From Allohoeflea poritis (GTDB lineage: Bacteria > Pseudomonadota > Alphaproteobacteria > Rhizobiales > Rhizobiaceae), in assembly GCF_027889715.1 (NCBI RefSeq), contig NZ_JAPJZH010000010.1, forward strand, positions 151,387 to 215,386: DNA of 64,000 nucleotides. Reading direction: 5' to 3'. Under the pieces are notes generated by a model, which saw only the letters and a list, made by a program, of their open reading frames with translations, searched no databases and was not told where the DNA came from. Below are positions 26,357 to 33,334 of the stretch, piece by piece (position 1 is the stretch's first letter; every line of letters starts with the position of its first letter). The position numbers and the translations under genes are program-made.

Positions 26357-26605
26357 CGGTGCCTCGCTGAGCGGATACACTCAACTCAGCATTCTGACCA
26401 ATAGTAACGTCCGATGTATAACGCTTGGCGTCTCTTGCATTTCGTTTTTTTGGTTTTGATATGTCCGCGCTTTAAAATACTAGTGAATACAACCGTTGAT
26501 AGTCGATAGCTGACCTTGAACCAATGGATAGAATTGGCAATATGGTTTTCCGACGGTGCCAGACTCCGATGTCTGACGTAGTGTCAATTCAGTGCGCGGT
26601 TTTCC

Positions 26606-27718
26606 ATGCCGATACTTGATCCCATAGTTCTTAGCGAAGTCAAAAAATTCAACGAAACCGAAGTTCGTTTTCATGTGGTTGATCCGATAATTCGTGCTTT
26701 AGGGTACCCTGTCCGCGAGGGCACATTTCTGAGACTCGAAGAGAAGCTTGAGTACCCTTACTATCACATTGGCCATAAATCGAAGAAAGACTTGCCGCTT
26801 GGCTTCCCAGACTACCGAGCGGGAGTCAAAGGTCGCCGAGGTTGTTTTGTAATCGAAGCTAAAGCCGGCGGCCACACGTTATCGAAAACTGACGTGGAGC
26901 AAGTACATTCATATGCTGCTCACGCCTTGGTCGGTGCGAACTATTTTGTTTTGTGCAATGGTGAATTGTTTCAAATATTTCAAACTCTTTCAGGGTCGAA
27001 TAGTGCCCCTATTTTGGAGTTGTATGTAAGTGATATTGAGGAGAATTTTTTCAAAATTGAAAATATTTTAAGCCCAGAGAAGTTGGTTGAAAATTGCCAT
27101 GTGGATCACGATACGAAACTAAAGCTCGCCGATGGACTCGGCTCTGAGGCAAATGTTGTTTCGGGAAAACACGACGCCGCAGCCATGCATTACAGGATAA
27201 TGGTTGGCGGCAACGATATTACCGAAATCGCTAAATCAATGGTTCCCCAAATATCTGAATTTGATGACCTAATTGAGCAATTAAAGGGTTATCAATACGC
27301 AATCGAACGGGGCAGTATCCTAAGAAATTACGAGGGAAGAATTATTGCTGAACTTCAGTTTAGCCCAATTACCAAGAATAATGCAGTAAACATGAAGATG
27401 TTGGGAGTTGAGCGAATGGAGTTCATGAGTTCAGATGAATTTCTCTCAACCCGTCCAGAAACTCCGTCTATCTTTGAATCAGAGGCTGGTTTTCAGCTAT
27501 CGAAGGGGACGCCAATTTTCCCACTTTTCGGTGAGGCGACGCCTATAACTGATGACTTAAGTGTGGATGTATTCGTTTCAGCTCGAATGTATCTAGCCGA
27601 TAAAACAATAAGAGGATTTTACGCGGCATACGCAATTTATTCTATGGATGTTTCACCCGTCGGTTTGGTCAATTTTGAGCTTGAGGTCATGGGTGAATTC
27701 GAAGGTCTTCTTATCTGA
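26606..27718 (+). CDS. solo HsdR-N-like PD-(D/E)xK nuclease protein
   Basis: A 370-residue protein. The N-terminal ~125 residues match the type I restriction enzyme R-subunit N-terminal nuclease domain: NETEVR (E19), FPDYRAG (P68-D69), FVIEAKAG (E84, K86) and EQVHSYA (Q99-x3-Y103), i.e. the D...ExK core plus the QxxxY motif. All catalytic positions are present. There is no helicase (DEAD/DEAH) motor as in HsdR and no HsdM/HsdS nearby. The C-terminal ~240 residues (IEQLKGYQYAIERGSIL ... IFPLFGEATPITDDLSVDVF) are unrecognised. Codon use is AT-rich, unlike neighbours. Likely a defence effector or standalone restriction-like enzyme. Confidence 0.75.
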   Translation: MPILDPIVLSEVKKFNETEVRFHVVDPIIRALGYPVREGTFLRLEEKLEYPYYHIGHKSKKDLPLGFPDYRAGVKGRRGCFVIEAKAGGHTLSKTDVEQVHSYAAHALVGANYFVLCNGELFQIFQTLSGSNSAPILELYVSDIEENFFKIENILSPEKLVENCHVDHDTKLKLADGLGSEANVVSGKHDAAAMHYRIMVGGNDITEIAKSMVPQISEFDDLIEQLKGYQYAIERGSILRNYEGRIIAELQFSPITKNNAVNMKMLGVERMEFMSSDEFLSTRPETPSIFESEAGFQLSKGTPIFPLFGEATPITDDLSVDVFVSARMYLADKTIRGFYAAYAIYSMDVSPVGLVNFELEVMGEFEGLLI

Positions 27719-27868
27719 TCTCTGTACTAGTATGTAATCTTGTCGATGAATTTCTGAATTCTGAGAATGCCACTAGCTGCTCAGATAATATTTGGCGACC
27801 TTTTATAAGTGCTGGCTTGGGAAGTGACCCAGATTGCACATAAAGCCTCTACACTTGACTCTCGCTAC

Positions 27869-28570
27869 TCATCTAATTGAGCACAAATTCCGCCTGCACC
27901 ATGTGCCAAATATCGCATCAGTTGTGCGGCAAAACAATTTTGCTGTAGTCATCATTTCCCTGACCTCGTTTGGCGTTTTGGTGGCCGACGGATCACCGTG
28001 CGCTATAGAATTTCTGGTTTCGATTATTCCATTCAAATTTGTCAGCGTTGTTTGTGCATCTCGTCCAAGTGTTCGAAAAAAATCTTTACGAAATCCTGTA
28101 TACCCGAACCTCCCGAAATAGGCCTTTACTTTGTCAAAGGTCGGATTGGAAAAGCCTTTGTTGAAGACCATGGACGAAATGGGTGCTGGAAATGGTTTTG
28201 TTCGGCCCCAATAAGAACCCTCTTTGTCTATGAAGTTCTGCATATGTTCGGCTATTTGCTCCGCTTGGGATGTATTCCGAATTGGTTCGATAGACTCCTT
28301 CGAAACATGATAAAAAAACTGCGGTGCCAAATTGCTTCTACACACGGCTTTCGTGTGAAGCGCATCAAGGGTGTGCTCTCTAAGTTCCTTCACATATGCT
28401 TCCACATGGCTTGAAAGAAGTACGACTGCTCCACGGCACAAAGCGCTAATTTCGGCGCCGTGTCGAAATGAATCTTTAGAACGCTGGCGTTCCGCCGCTC
28501 TTTTTCGCAGTAAATCTACCTCGTCTAACCGTTCGGCAAAGTCTCGATACGTAGCGGTATATCTCGGCAT
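27869..28570 (-). CDS. HEPN-domain RNase-like protein (RiboL-PSP / MAE_28990 type)
   Basis: A 233-residue helical protein. The HEPN signature RX4H is at R186-H191 (ETRNSIAHGD), preceded by a long helix TTLTNLNGII. The N-terminal half has CRGAVVLLSSHVEAYVKELR, a membrane-independent helix typical of the MAE_28990/MAE_18760-type HEPN group. HEPN proteins with this motif are usually metal-independent RNases acting as toxins or effectors. Its ATG overlaps the stop of the DUF262 gene by one base (TAATG), so both are made in a fixed ratio. The family assignment is from memory of motifs. Confidence 0.75.
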   Translation of the reverse strand: MPRYTATYRDFAERLDEVDLLRKRAAERQRSKDSFRHGAEISALCRGAVVLLSSHVEAYVKELREHTLDALHTKAVCRSNLAPQFFYHVSKESIEPIRNTSQAEQIAEHMQNFIDKEGSYWGRTKPFPAPISSMVFNKGFSNPTFDKVKAYFGRFGYTGFRKDFFRTLGRDAQTTLTNLNGIIETRNSIAHGDPSATKTPNEVREMMTTAKLFCRTTDAIFGTWCRRNLCSIR

Positions 28571-29658
28571 TATAGTCCGATCTCGGCCATCTTTTGGTTC
28601 CAGATATCGAACCGCTTTTCAGTTCTGCTCTTGTGGTCTACTGCCCGACTAATGAGATCCTGAAAATACTCATCGGCAACAATAGTGTTGTAAACCTCCA
28701 AAAACTCGGTGCGGCGAGCCAACGCAGTTTTTTCATCTGCGGTTGTTGCTGTCCTCATAACTAGGTCGAATAACGCGCGATTAATCGCCTTCGATTCAGG
28801 GCGTCTAAAGCAACGGTTTGGTTCAAACCAATGCAGCGAATTTGACAACGCGATATTCCATTTTTCTCCGAGTGATTGAATTATGTTGTCAGGCAGTTTC
28901 CGCCCCATGCGAGCGGTTTCATTAAGCCATGTCTTTAGTGGTGTTTTATAGTTCTTAATATCTTGAATTTGAAAAGAAAAATACCGGAGTATCATTTCCT
29001 CATCGGCGAGCCTTTTGTCAGGCGACTTACGCCCGCGTATCTGCAGCCATCGCTCGCCGAACGACAATTCTGCCAATAGGTTATTTAGAGACCCACGAGA
29101 TACACAGTTTCGGAGTTCTTGTGCGTTAAGCGGTATAGTATTGGTATTTAAGCGTTCAAATACATCGAATTTGATTTCAGGATGCGATTCGTTGGTTATT
29201 ACAACGCAACGCAACGTGTGAGTTTTAATTTTCCTTTGCTCTTTGCCTGGGAGTTCAAAGAAATGGAGGCCATTATATTCCGTAAGTGCTTCAAGAGCGC
29301 TAAGTTTGAACTGATTTTCTAGAAAGCGATACAGCGAATAGATGCGCTGCTGGCCATCAATGACATCTAGCTCACAGTCTTCGTTTTCAGACAAGTAACA
29401 CGGTGGGATCGGAACATTAAGTAAAACAGATTCAACAAGTTTTGAAGCCAGCCTGTCTGACCAAACATATTGCCTCTGGAACTTTGGCCGATCGCTCAAT
29501 GGCCTTAAAAAGAGGATATTTGACTTTACTTGTCCGACTATTGAATCAATTCCTAAGTCATACGGCTGAGTGATAACTTTCCGATCTCGAATCGGTGTAG
29601 CGTCTGGGTCTCGTTCGTCGCTTGTGTCCAACTCATAGAATGGCTTGTCGGTGTTCAT
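28570..29658 (-). CDS. DUF262 (ParB/GmrS-like) protein
   Basis: A 362-residue protein of the DUF262 family. The diagnostic motifs are RPKFQRQYVWSDRLASKLVE (FQRxYVW, 60-66), LDVIDGQQRIYSLY (DGQQR 101-105) and FERLNTNTIPLNAQELRN (168-184). DGQQR is the ParB-like nucleotide-binding/hydrolysis motif, used by GmrSD and BrxU-type modification-dependent restriction enzymes. Unlike GmrSD there is no DUF1524 HNH domain; the coupled downstream partner is instead a HEPN RNase. First gene of that two-gene operon. AT-rich codon use. Likely sensor/NTPase half of a two-component defence module. Confidence 0.85.
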   Translation of the reverse strand: MNTDKPFYELDTSDERDPDATPIRDRKVITQPYDLGIDSIVGQVKSNILFLRPLSDRPKFQRQYVWSDRLASKLVESVLLNVPIPPCYLSENEDCELDVIDGQQRIYSLYRFLENQFKLSALEALTEYNGLHFFELPGKEQRKIKTHTLRCVVITNESHPEIKFDVFERLNTNTIPLNAQELRNCVSRGSLNNLLAELSFGERWLQIRGRKSPDKRLADEEMILRYFSFQIQDIKNYKTPLKTWLNETARMGRKLPDNIIQSLGEKWNIALSNSLHWFEPNRCFRRPESKAINRALFDLVMRTATTADEKTALARRTEFLEVYNTIVADEYFQDLISRAVDHKSRTEKRFDIWNQKMAEIGL

Positions 29659-29717
29659 GTATGGCCTCGAAATTTTAGCCTACAGCGTCAAAACAATTTT
29701 GGCTTGTTTTCACATAT

Positions 29718-29751
29718 TTATACACAATATAAGTGTGCGTACGTCAGTCAA
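29718..29751 (-). promoter_or_regulatory. candidate promoter of the DUF262-HEPN operon with inverted repeat
   Basis: On the minus strand TTGACT (29746-29751) and TATTGT (29724-29729) are spaced by 16 bases, about 65 bases before the DUF262 start. TTATA-CACAA-TATAA (29718-29732) is an inverted repeat over the -10 element and could be an autoregulatory operator. Assigned by eye only. Confidence 0.35.
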
Positions 29752-30054
29752 TCTCACTTGGGATTTATTGTCGTTGGCTTCGGATAGGAAGCACATTATT
29801 AGCTCCCAGCTTTTCGCGCTCGTTTCACAAGTGTTTGATCTGGTTACTAGGCGTAAAAGGGGTGCGGCGACGATCTCGCTCCACTTCGACTTGAAGCCCC
29901 TGCCTCGTTAGGTTATGCAGAGATGGTATGCCACCAGCCATTTCATTCCGCCCCACACATCCCAATAATCTTAGAAATCACCTACCCACCATCCAATATC
30001 TCTGCTCCGTCTTGTACGGCACACCCCACAATTCAAACTCAAGAGAACAAACCC

Positions 30055-30117
30055 GTGCCGATCAACAACAGATATGTCGGCATTCGCCAAAGCGCCTCTC
30101 GTTCGAAAACCGGTTAA
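30055..30117 (+). pseudogene. 5' remnant of an M20 amidohydrolase gene
   Basis: Within the 479-base gap 29659-30137, which has no intact gene, a GTG at 30055 begins VPINNRYVGIRQSASRSKTG. DNA at 30052-30079 is identical in 26 of 28 bases to 37057-37084, the start of the intact M20 amidohydrolase gene (VPIKNRYAEM), and the 16 bases before it still match at 11. Only the leader and about 8 codons remain; the sequence then diverges and stops. It marks a gene lost at the island's right edge. Confidence 0.6.
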
Positions 30118-30137
30118 GGCACAACACCCAAAAAACC

Positions 30138-31343
30138 TCAGCCACCATCCTGCTTCAGGCGGTCGAGCAGGCGTGTGACGGCGTTTTCCCGTTTTGACGT
30201 TGCGGCAAGGTAGTTCGCATGGGCGGTGCATGCCTGCTTCAGGGACTCCCGCCGCCGGGCGGCCAGCCGCTCTTCGGTGCAGCGCCTGTGCGCCATTTGC
30301 CAGAACGGCCACCAGGGCGCGGTCACGTCGCGCCATGACCAGGCCATGACGGCCTGCCGGTTTTCCTGGCCGATTTGCGCGGCCGTTTCGGGGTGCTTGT
30401 TGAGTTTTTCGATGGCGTCGGCGAAGCTGGCCGGATCGTGGTCGCGGACAATGAATGCCGATTGACGCGGGCCGAAAACCTCGGGGACGATGCCGACATC
30501 GGTCGAGACGACGGGAAGTCCCATGGCCATCGCCTCCAGCACCGGATTGGGCGTGCCCTCGGCCGCCGAGGTGCATGCCAGAAGGTCGATGGAGCGATAG
30601 AATTGCGGCATCTCGGCAAAGGGGATCCGCTTGACCTGCGGGTCGGCCAGCGCCAGCTCCACCTGCCAGCCACGATCCTTCAGAACCGCGATGGCCGGCT
30701 GCAGCAGCCGGTGGAAGCCCTTGGGGTCGCCGCCGACGGATTCGCCCCAGCGGCTGTTGCCGACCCAGCCGATGCGGATCGCCTGGCCGGGCTCGCGCCG
30801 CGCGCCGGCGCCACCCGGGGTAAAGTGGTCGACATCGACGCCATCGGTGATCAGCGCGTCCGGGTCCGGAATGCCGGGCAGCGAAACATAGATATCGTGC
30901 AGCCGTTTCGAGCACACGCTGTAACCGTCGATCTGATGGTAGACGCTCGACCGTTCGGCAAGCGCGTCCTCGCTCAGATGCAGGTGGTCGTAGACCGACG
31001 TCGTCAGCGCGCAACCGCCGATCATGTCGACGATATCGGGTGGCGTAACGCCCAGCTTGCCGGCCGCGTCGATCAGCGTTTCCGGCCGCAGCAAGGCAAA
31101 CAGGTCCTCGCGCCAGAAAAGATGCAGCACATCGATGTTCTCGACGACGATCCGCTCATAGATTTGAGCAAGGTCCCGCGTGCCCGGCCGACCCATATAG
31201 TGTATCGCGATCGAAAGATGCGCCGGTGCGTAGCGCCTGATGTTCCGGGCGATGTTGTCGAAGGCCCAGTCCGGCTGGTCCGGGCACAGCAGCACGCGCA
31301 GCGGCCGGCCGGCGGGATCGGGATTTTGCGGAACGTTTACCAT
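30138..31343 (-). CDS. GT4-type glycosyltransferase
   Basis: A 401-residue GT-B glycosyltransferase. The C-terminal donor-site block LACTSAAEGTPNPVLEAMAM then GLPVVSTDVGIVPEVFG has the E-x7-E pattern of GT4 enzymes. N-terminal Rossmann half: RPLRVLLCPDQPDWAFDNIA and ENIDVLHLFWREDLF. It starts divergently, 138 bases from the DUF2194 gene, and likely builds a surface or exported glycan. Its 3' end lies next to the amidohydrolase remnant at the island edge. Confidence 0.85.
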   Translation of the reverse strand: MVNVPQNPDPAGRPLRVLLCPDQPDWAFDNIARNIRRYAPAHLSIAIHYMGRPGTRDLAQIYERIVVENIDVLHLFWREDLFALLRPETLIDAAGKLGVTPPDIVDMIGGCALTTSVYDHLHLSEDALAERSSVYHQIDGYSVCSKRLHDIYVSLPGIPDPDALITDGVDVDHFTPGGAGARREPGQAIRIGWVGNSRWGESVGGDPKGFHRLLQPAIAVLKDRGWQVELALADPQVKRIPFAEMPQFYRSIDLLACTSAAEGTPNPVLEAMAMGLPVVSTDVGIVPEVFGPRQSAFIVRDHDPASFADAIEKLNKHPETAAQIGQENRQAVMAWSWRDVTAPWWPFWQMAHRRCTEERLAARRRESLKQACTAHANYLAATSKRENAVTRLLDRLKQDGG

Positions 31344-31481
31344 TTCAGCCGGCTTCGATCACGGATGGCCGCGAAGCGTGTTCGCGCCCGGCAATCCGGT
31401 TTGTCGTCCATGGTTTCGCGTGCAAGGCAAACGGCCCGTCACCCCTGTTCCAATCCCCCATTTTTTGCGATTATCGGCCCC

Positions 31482-33281
31482 GTGTTCAAACTCGGGAAAA
31501 AAGGCGCGGCTCAGCGCGCCCCGGCGGAACAGGGCGGGTTTGCCGAGCAGCTTGTCCTCATCGTCTGGGATTCGCGCGACGCCTATTCCGAAAAGACCTA
31601 CCGCAATGCGTGCGCCGCCCTCGAATACGCGCATGTGCGCTGTGCCGGGTTCGACCTGGGAGGCAGCCGCCACGCCCCGTCGCTTTCGGACTATTCGTGC
31701 GTGTTTCTTTGCGCCGAAAGGCTCCAGCAATGCAGTTGGCCCCTGTTGCAGGAGCTGCGGCGGCTGGTGTCGTCGGGCGGCGGGCTGGCGGTGCTCTTTC
31801 GCGGCTGGAACAGGCACTTGTCCGATATTCTCGGCGTGGATTGCGACGATGAATGGCCGGTCTTCCGGCAAGGCGCGCCGGGCGGCCTGAAATTCGTCAG
31901 CGATCTTCTTCCCGCGTTGAACGGGCTTGAGTTGTCCGACGACGACGTGTCCGGGCACACGCCCTATGATTTCGCGCCGGGCGAGGACGCGACGGTCCTT
32001 GTCCGGGATTCGGCGGATCGCCCGCTGGCCTGGCTGAGCGCCTTCCAGAAGGGCAGGGCCGTTTTCTGGAACACATCCGTCCTGGCCCACAAGGACATGC
32101 GCGGGCTCATCGTCCAGTCGCTCGCGCTGGTTCAGTCGGTATCCGTCACCGCTTCGGTCAATGTCGGCTTGATCCAGGTCGATGACTTTCCGCCGCCCCT
32201 GATGTCGGAGCTTCCTGCCGCTTTCGCCGAGGCCAATCCGGGGCTGACGCCAATCGCCTTTTACCGGGATGTCTGGCTTGCGGACATGATCGAACTGGCG
32301 CATCGCCACGCGCTTCGCTACAGCTGCTTTGCCATAGACGACTATGACGCCGGCATTGATACGGGGCGGAACGGCGGCCATTCCGATGAAGCCGAAGGCA
32401 GGCTCGGCAAAAGGCTGGCTCGCTATTCCGAAAGCCTCGCCGGCGCCGAAGGCGCAATCGCCGAGATCGGTCTGCACGGCCATAACCACACACCGCCGCT
32501 GCTGTCCAACTGGAAAACGCGCGATGCGATGCTGGCCGGCTTCAAGGCATGTCGCGCGCAATGGCAGGCCCATGCGGGGCTTGAGCCGCCGGTCAGCTAT
32601 GTGCCCCCGAACAATGAATATGACCGGGACGGGTTGGAGGCGCTTTGCGCTGCCTTTCCGGAAATCGAAGCCGTGTGCGGCCTTTATACGGCCGGCCGTT
32701 TTGAAGCCGGCGGGGATCGCGAGTTCGGGCCGGAGCCCTGGAATCATCGTCTCTTCTGCATCCCGCGCATGAGCAGCGGCTTTGACATGCCGGCCTTCAC
32801 GCGGTTTCAGGCGATCTCCCAGCTTTTGACGATGGGTGCGTGGACGCATTTTTTCCATCCGGACGACGTGTTCGATGTCGAAGACGATTCCGAGGCGCGC
32901 GAAGGGCTGCGCAATGTTGACAACCGCCCGTGGCGCGCCAATCCGGAATGCGGCGAACAGGGGCTCTTCGATCGGTTTTCCGACTGGCTGCATGCGCTCA
33001 GGGCGCAGTTTCCGTGGCTCCGGTTCTGCTCCACCCGCGAAGCCTTGGAGCGGTTCAGGGCCTTCCAGGACGCAAGGATGACAGTTCACTTCGGCCCGTC
33101 GGGTGTTGCTGCATCGTGCACGGGTCCCTTGCTGGTGCATCTGCGAGTGAACGATCTGCGGCAGGTCAATCCCGTCAGCGTCGAGAACGCGGAAATCGTG
33201 CACATATCGAAAGGCGCGGATTTCACGACCTACACGCTGCAGACAAGCGATGCCGGCCCGGTCAAAATCGAACTGATGTGA
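31482..33281 (+). CDS. DUF2194-type polysaccharide-deacetylase-like protein
   Basis: About 599 residues. The N-terminal part (QLVLIVWDSRDAYSEKTYRN) resembles an amidase-like/glutamine-amidotransferase-like Rossmann domain (SSGGGLAVLFRGWN). The C-terminal half carries deacetylase-like strands: VGLIQVDDFPPPLMSEL, ALRYSCFAIDDYD, IAEIGLHGHNHTPPL (HGHNH) and GAWTHFFHPDDVFD. By memory this is DUF2194, seen with exopolysaccharide genes. The reading frame continues far upstream across the glycosyltransferase on the other strand, so it is not the true start; GTG 31482 is used, with ATG 31410 possible. No clear ribosome site for either. Confidence 0.65.
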   Translation: MFKLGKKGAAQRAPAEQGGFAEQLVLIVWDSRDAYSEKTYRNACAALEYAHVRCAGFDLGGSRHAPSLSDYSCVFLCAERLQQCSWPLLQELRRLVSSGGGLAVLFRGWNRHLSDILGVDCDDEWPVFRQGAPGGLKFVSDLLPALNGLELSDDDVSGHTPYDFAPGEDATVLVRDSADRPLAWLSAFQKGRAVFWNTSVLAHKDMRGLIVQSLALVQSVSVTASVNVGLIQVDDFPPPLMSELPAAFAEANPGLTPIAFYRDVWLADMIELAHRHALRYSCFAIDDYDAGIDTGRNGGHSDEAEGRLGKRLARYSESLAGAEGAIAEIGLHGHNHTPPLLSNWKTRDAMLAGFKACRAQWQAHAGLEPPVSYVPPNNEYDRDGLEALCAAFPEIEAVCGLYTAGRFEAGGDREFGPEPWNHRLFCIPRMSSGFDMPAFTRFQAISQLLTMGAWTHFFHPDDVFDVEDDSEAREGLRNVDNRPWRANPECGEQGLFDRFSDWLHALRAQFPWLRFCSTREALERFRAFQDARMTVHFGPSGVAASCTGPLLVHLRVNDLRQVNPVSVENAEIVHISKGADFTTYTLQTSDAGPVKIELM

Positions 33282-33334
33282 CAGTCCGACGGCGCTGGCC
33301 GTCTGCGCCCCGAACTGCCGCGGCGGTTCCGGGC

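Larger units (their letters stand above)
26357..30054. other. AT-rich acquired island with defence-type genes
   Basis: Base composition changes sharply after the PLP gene: for example 27001-27060 has 19 G or C in 60, against clearly GC-rich flanks. The region holds three genes: + strand nuclease-like (26606-27718), and on the minus strand HEPN (27869-28570) and DUF262 (28570-29658), the two units convergent. The 249-base left edge has only short inverted repeats (CCAAT/ATTGG at 26521-26537, CAGAC/GTCTG at 26560-26575); 27719-27868 shows nothing. No integrase, transposase, tRNA or direct-repeat att site was found, so the acquisition mechanism is unknown. The left boundary is near the PLP stop; the right one is before the amidohydrolase remnant at 30055. 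Confidence 0.7.

Noticed and set aside
29923..30117. 64-residue + frame at the island edge as a real gene
   Set aside because: Only its last part has meaning, as the remnant of an amidohydrolase start; the rest is not coding-like.
26357..30137. integrase or tRNA attachment site bordering the island
   Set aside because: No recombinase, tRNA or flanking direct repeat could be seen.
30375..33281. 968-residue reading frame on the + strand
   Set aside because: It runs through the glycosyltransferase gene on the other strand; recognisable domain content starts only near 31500.
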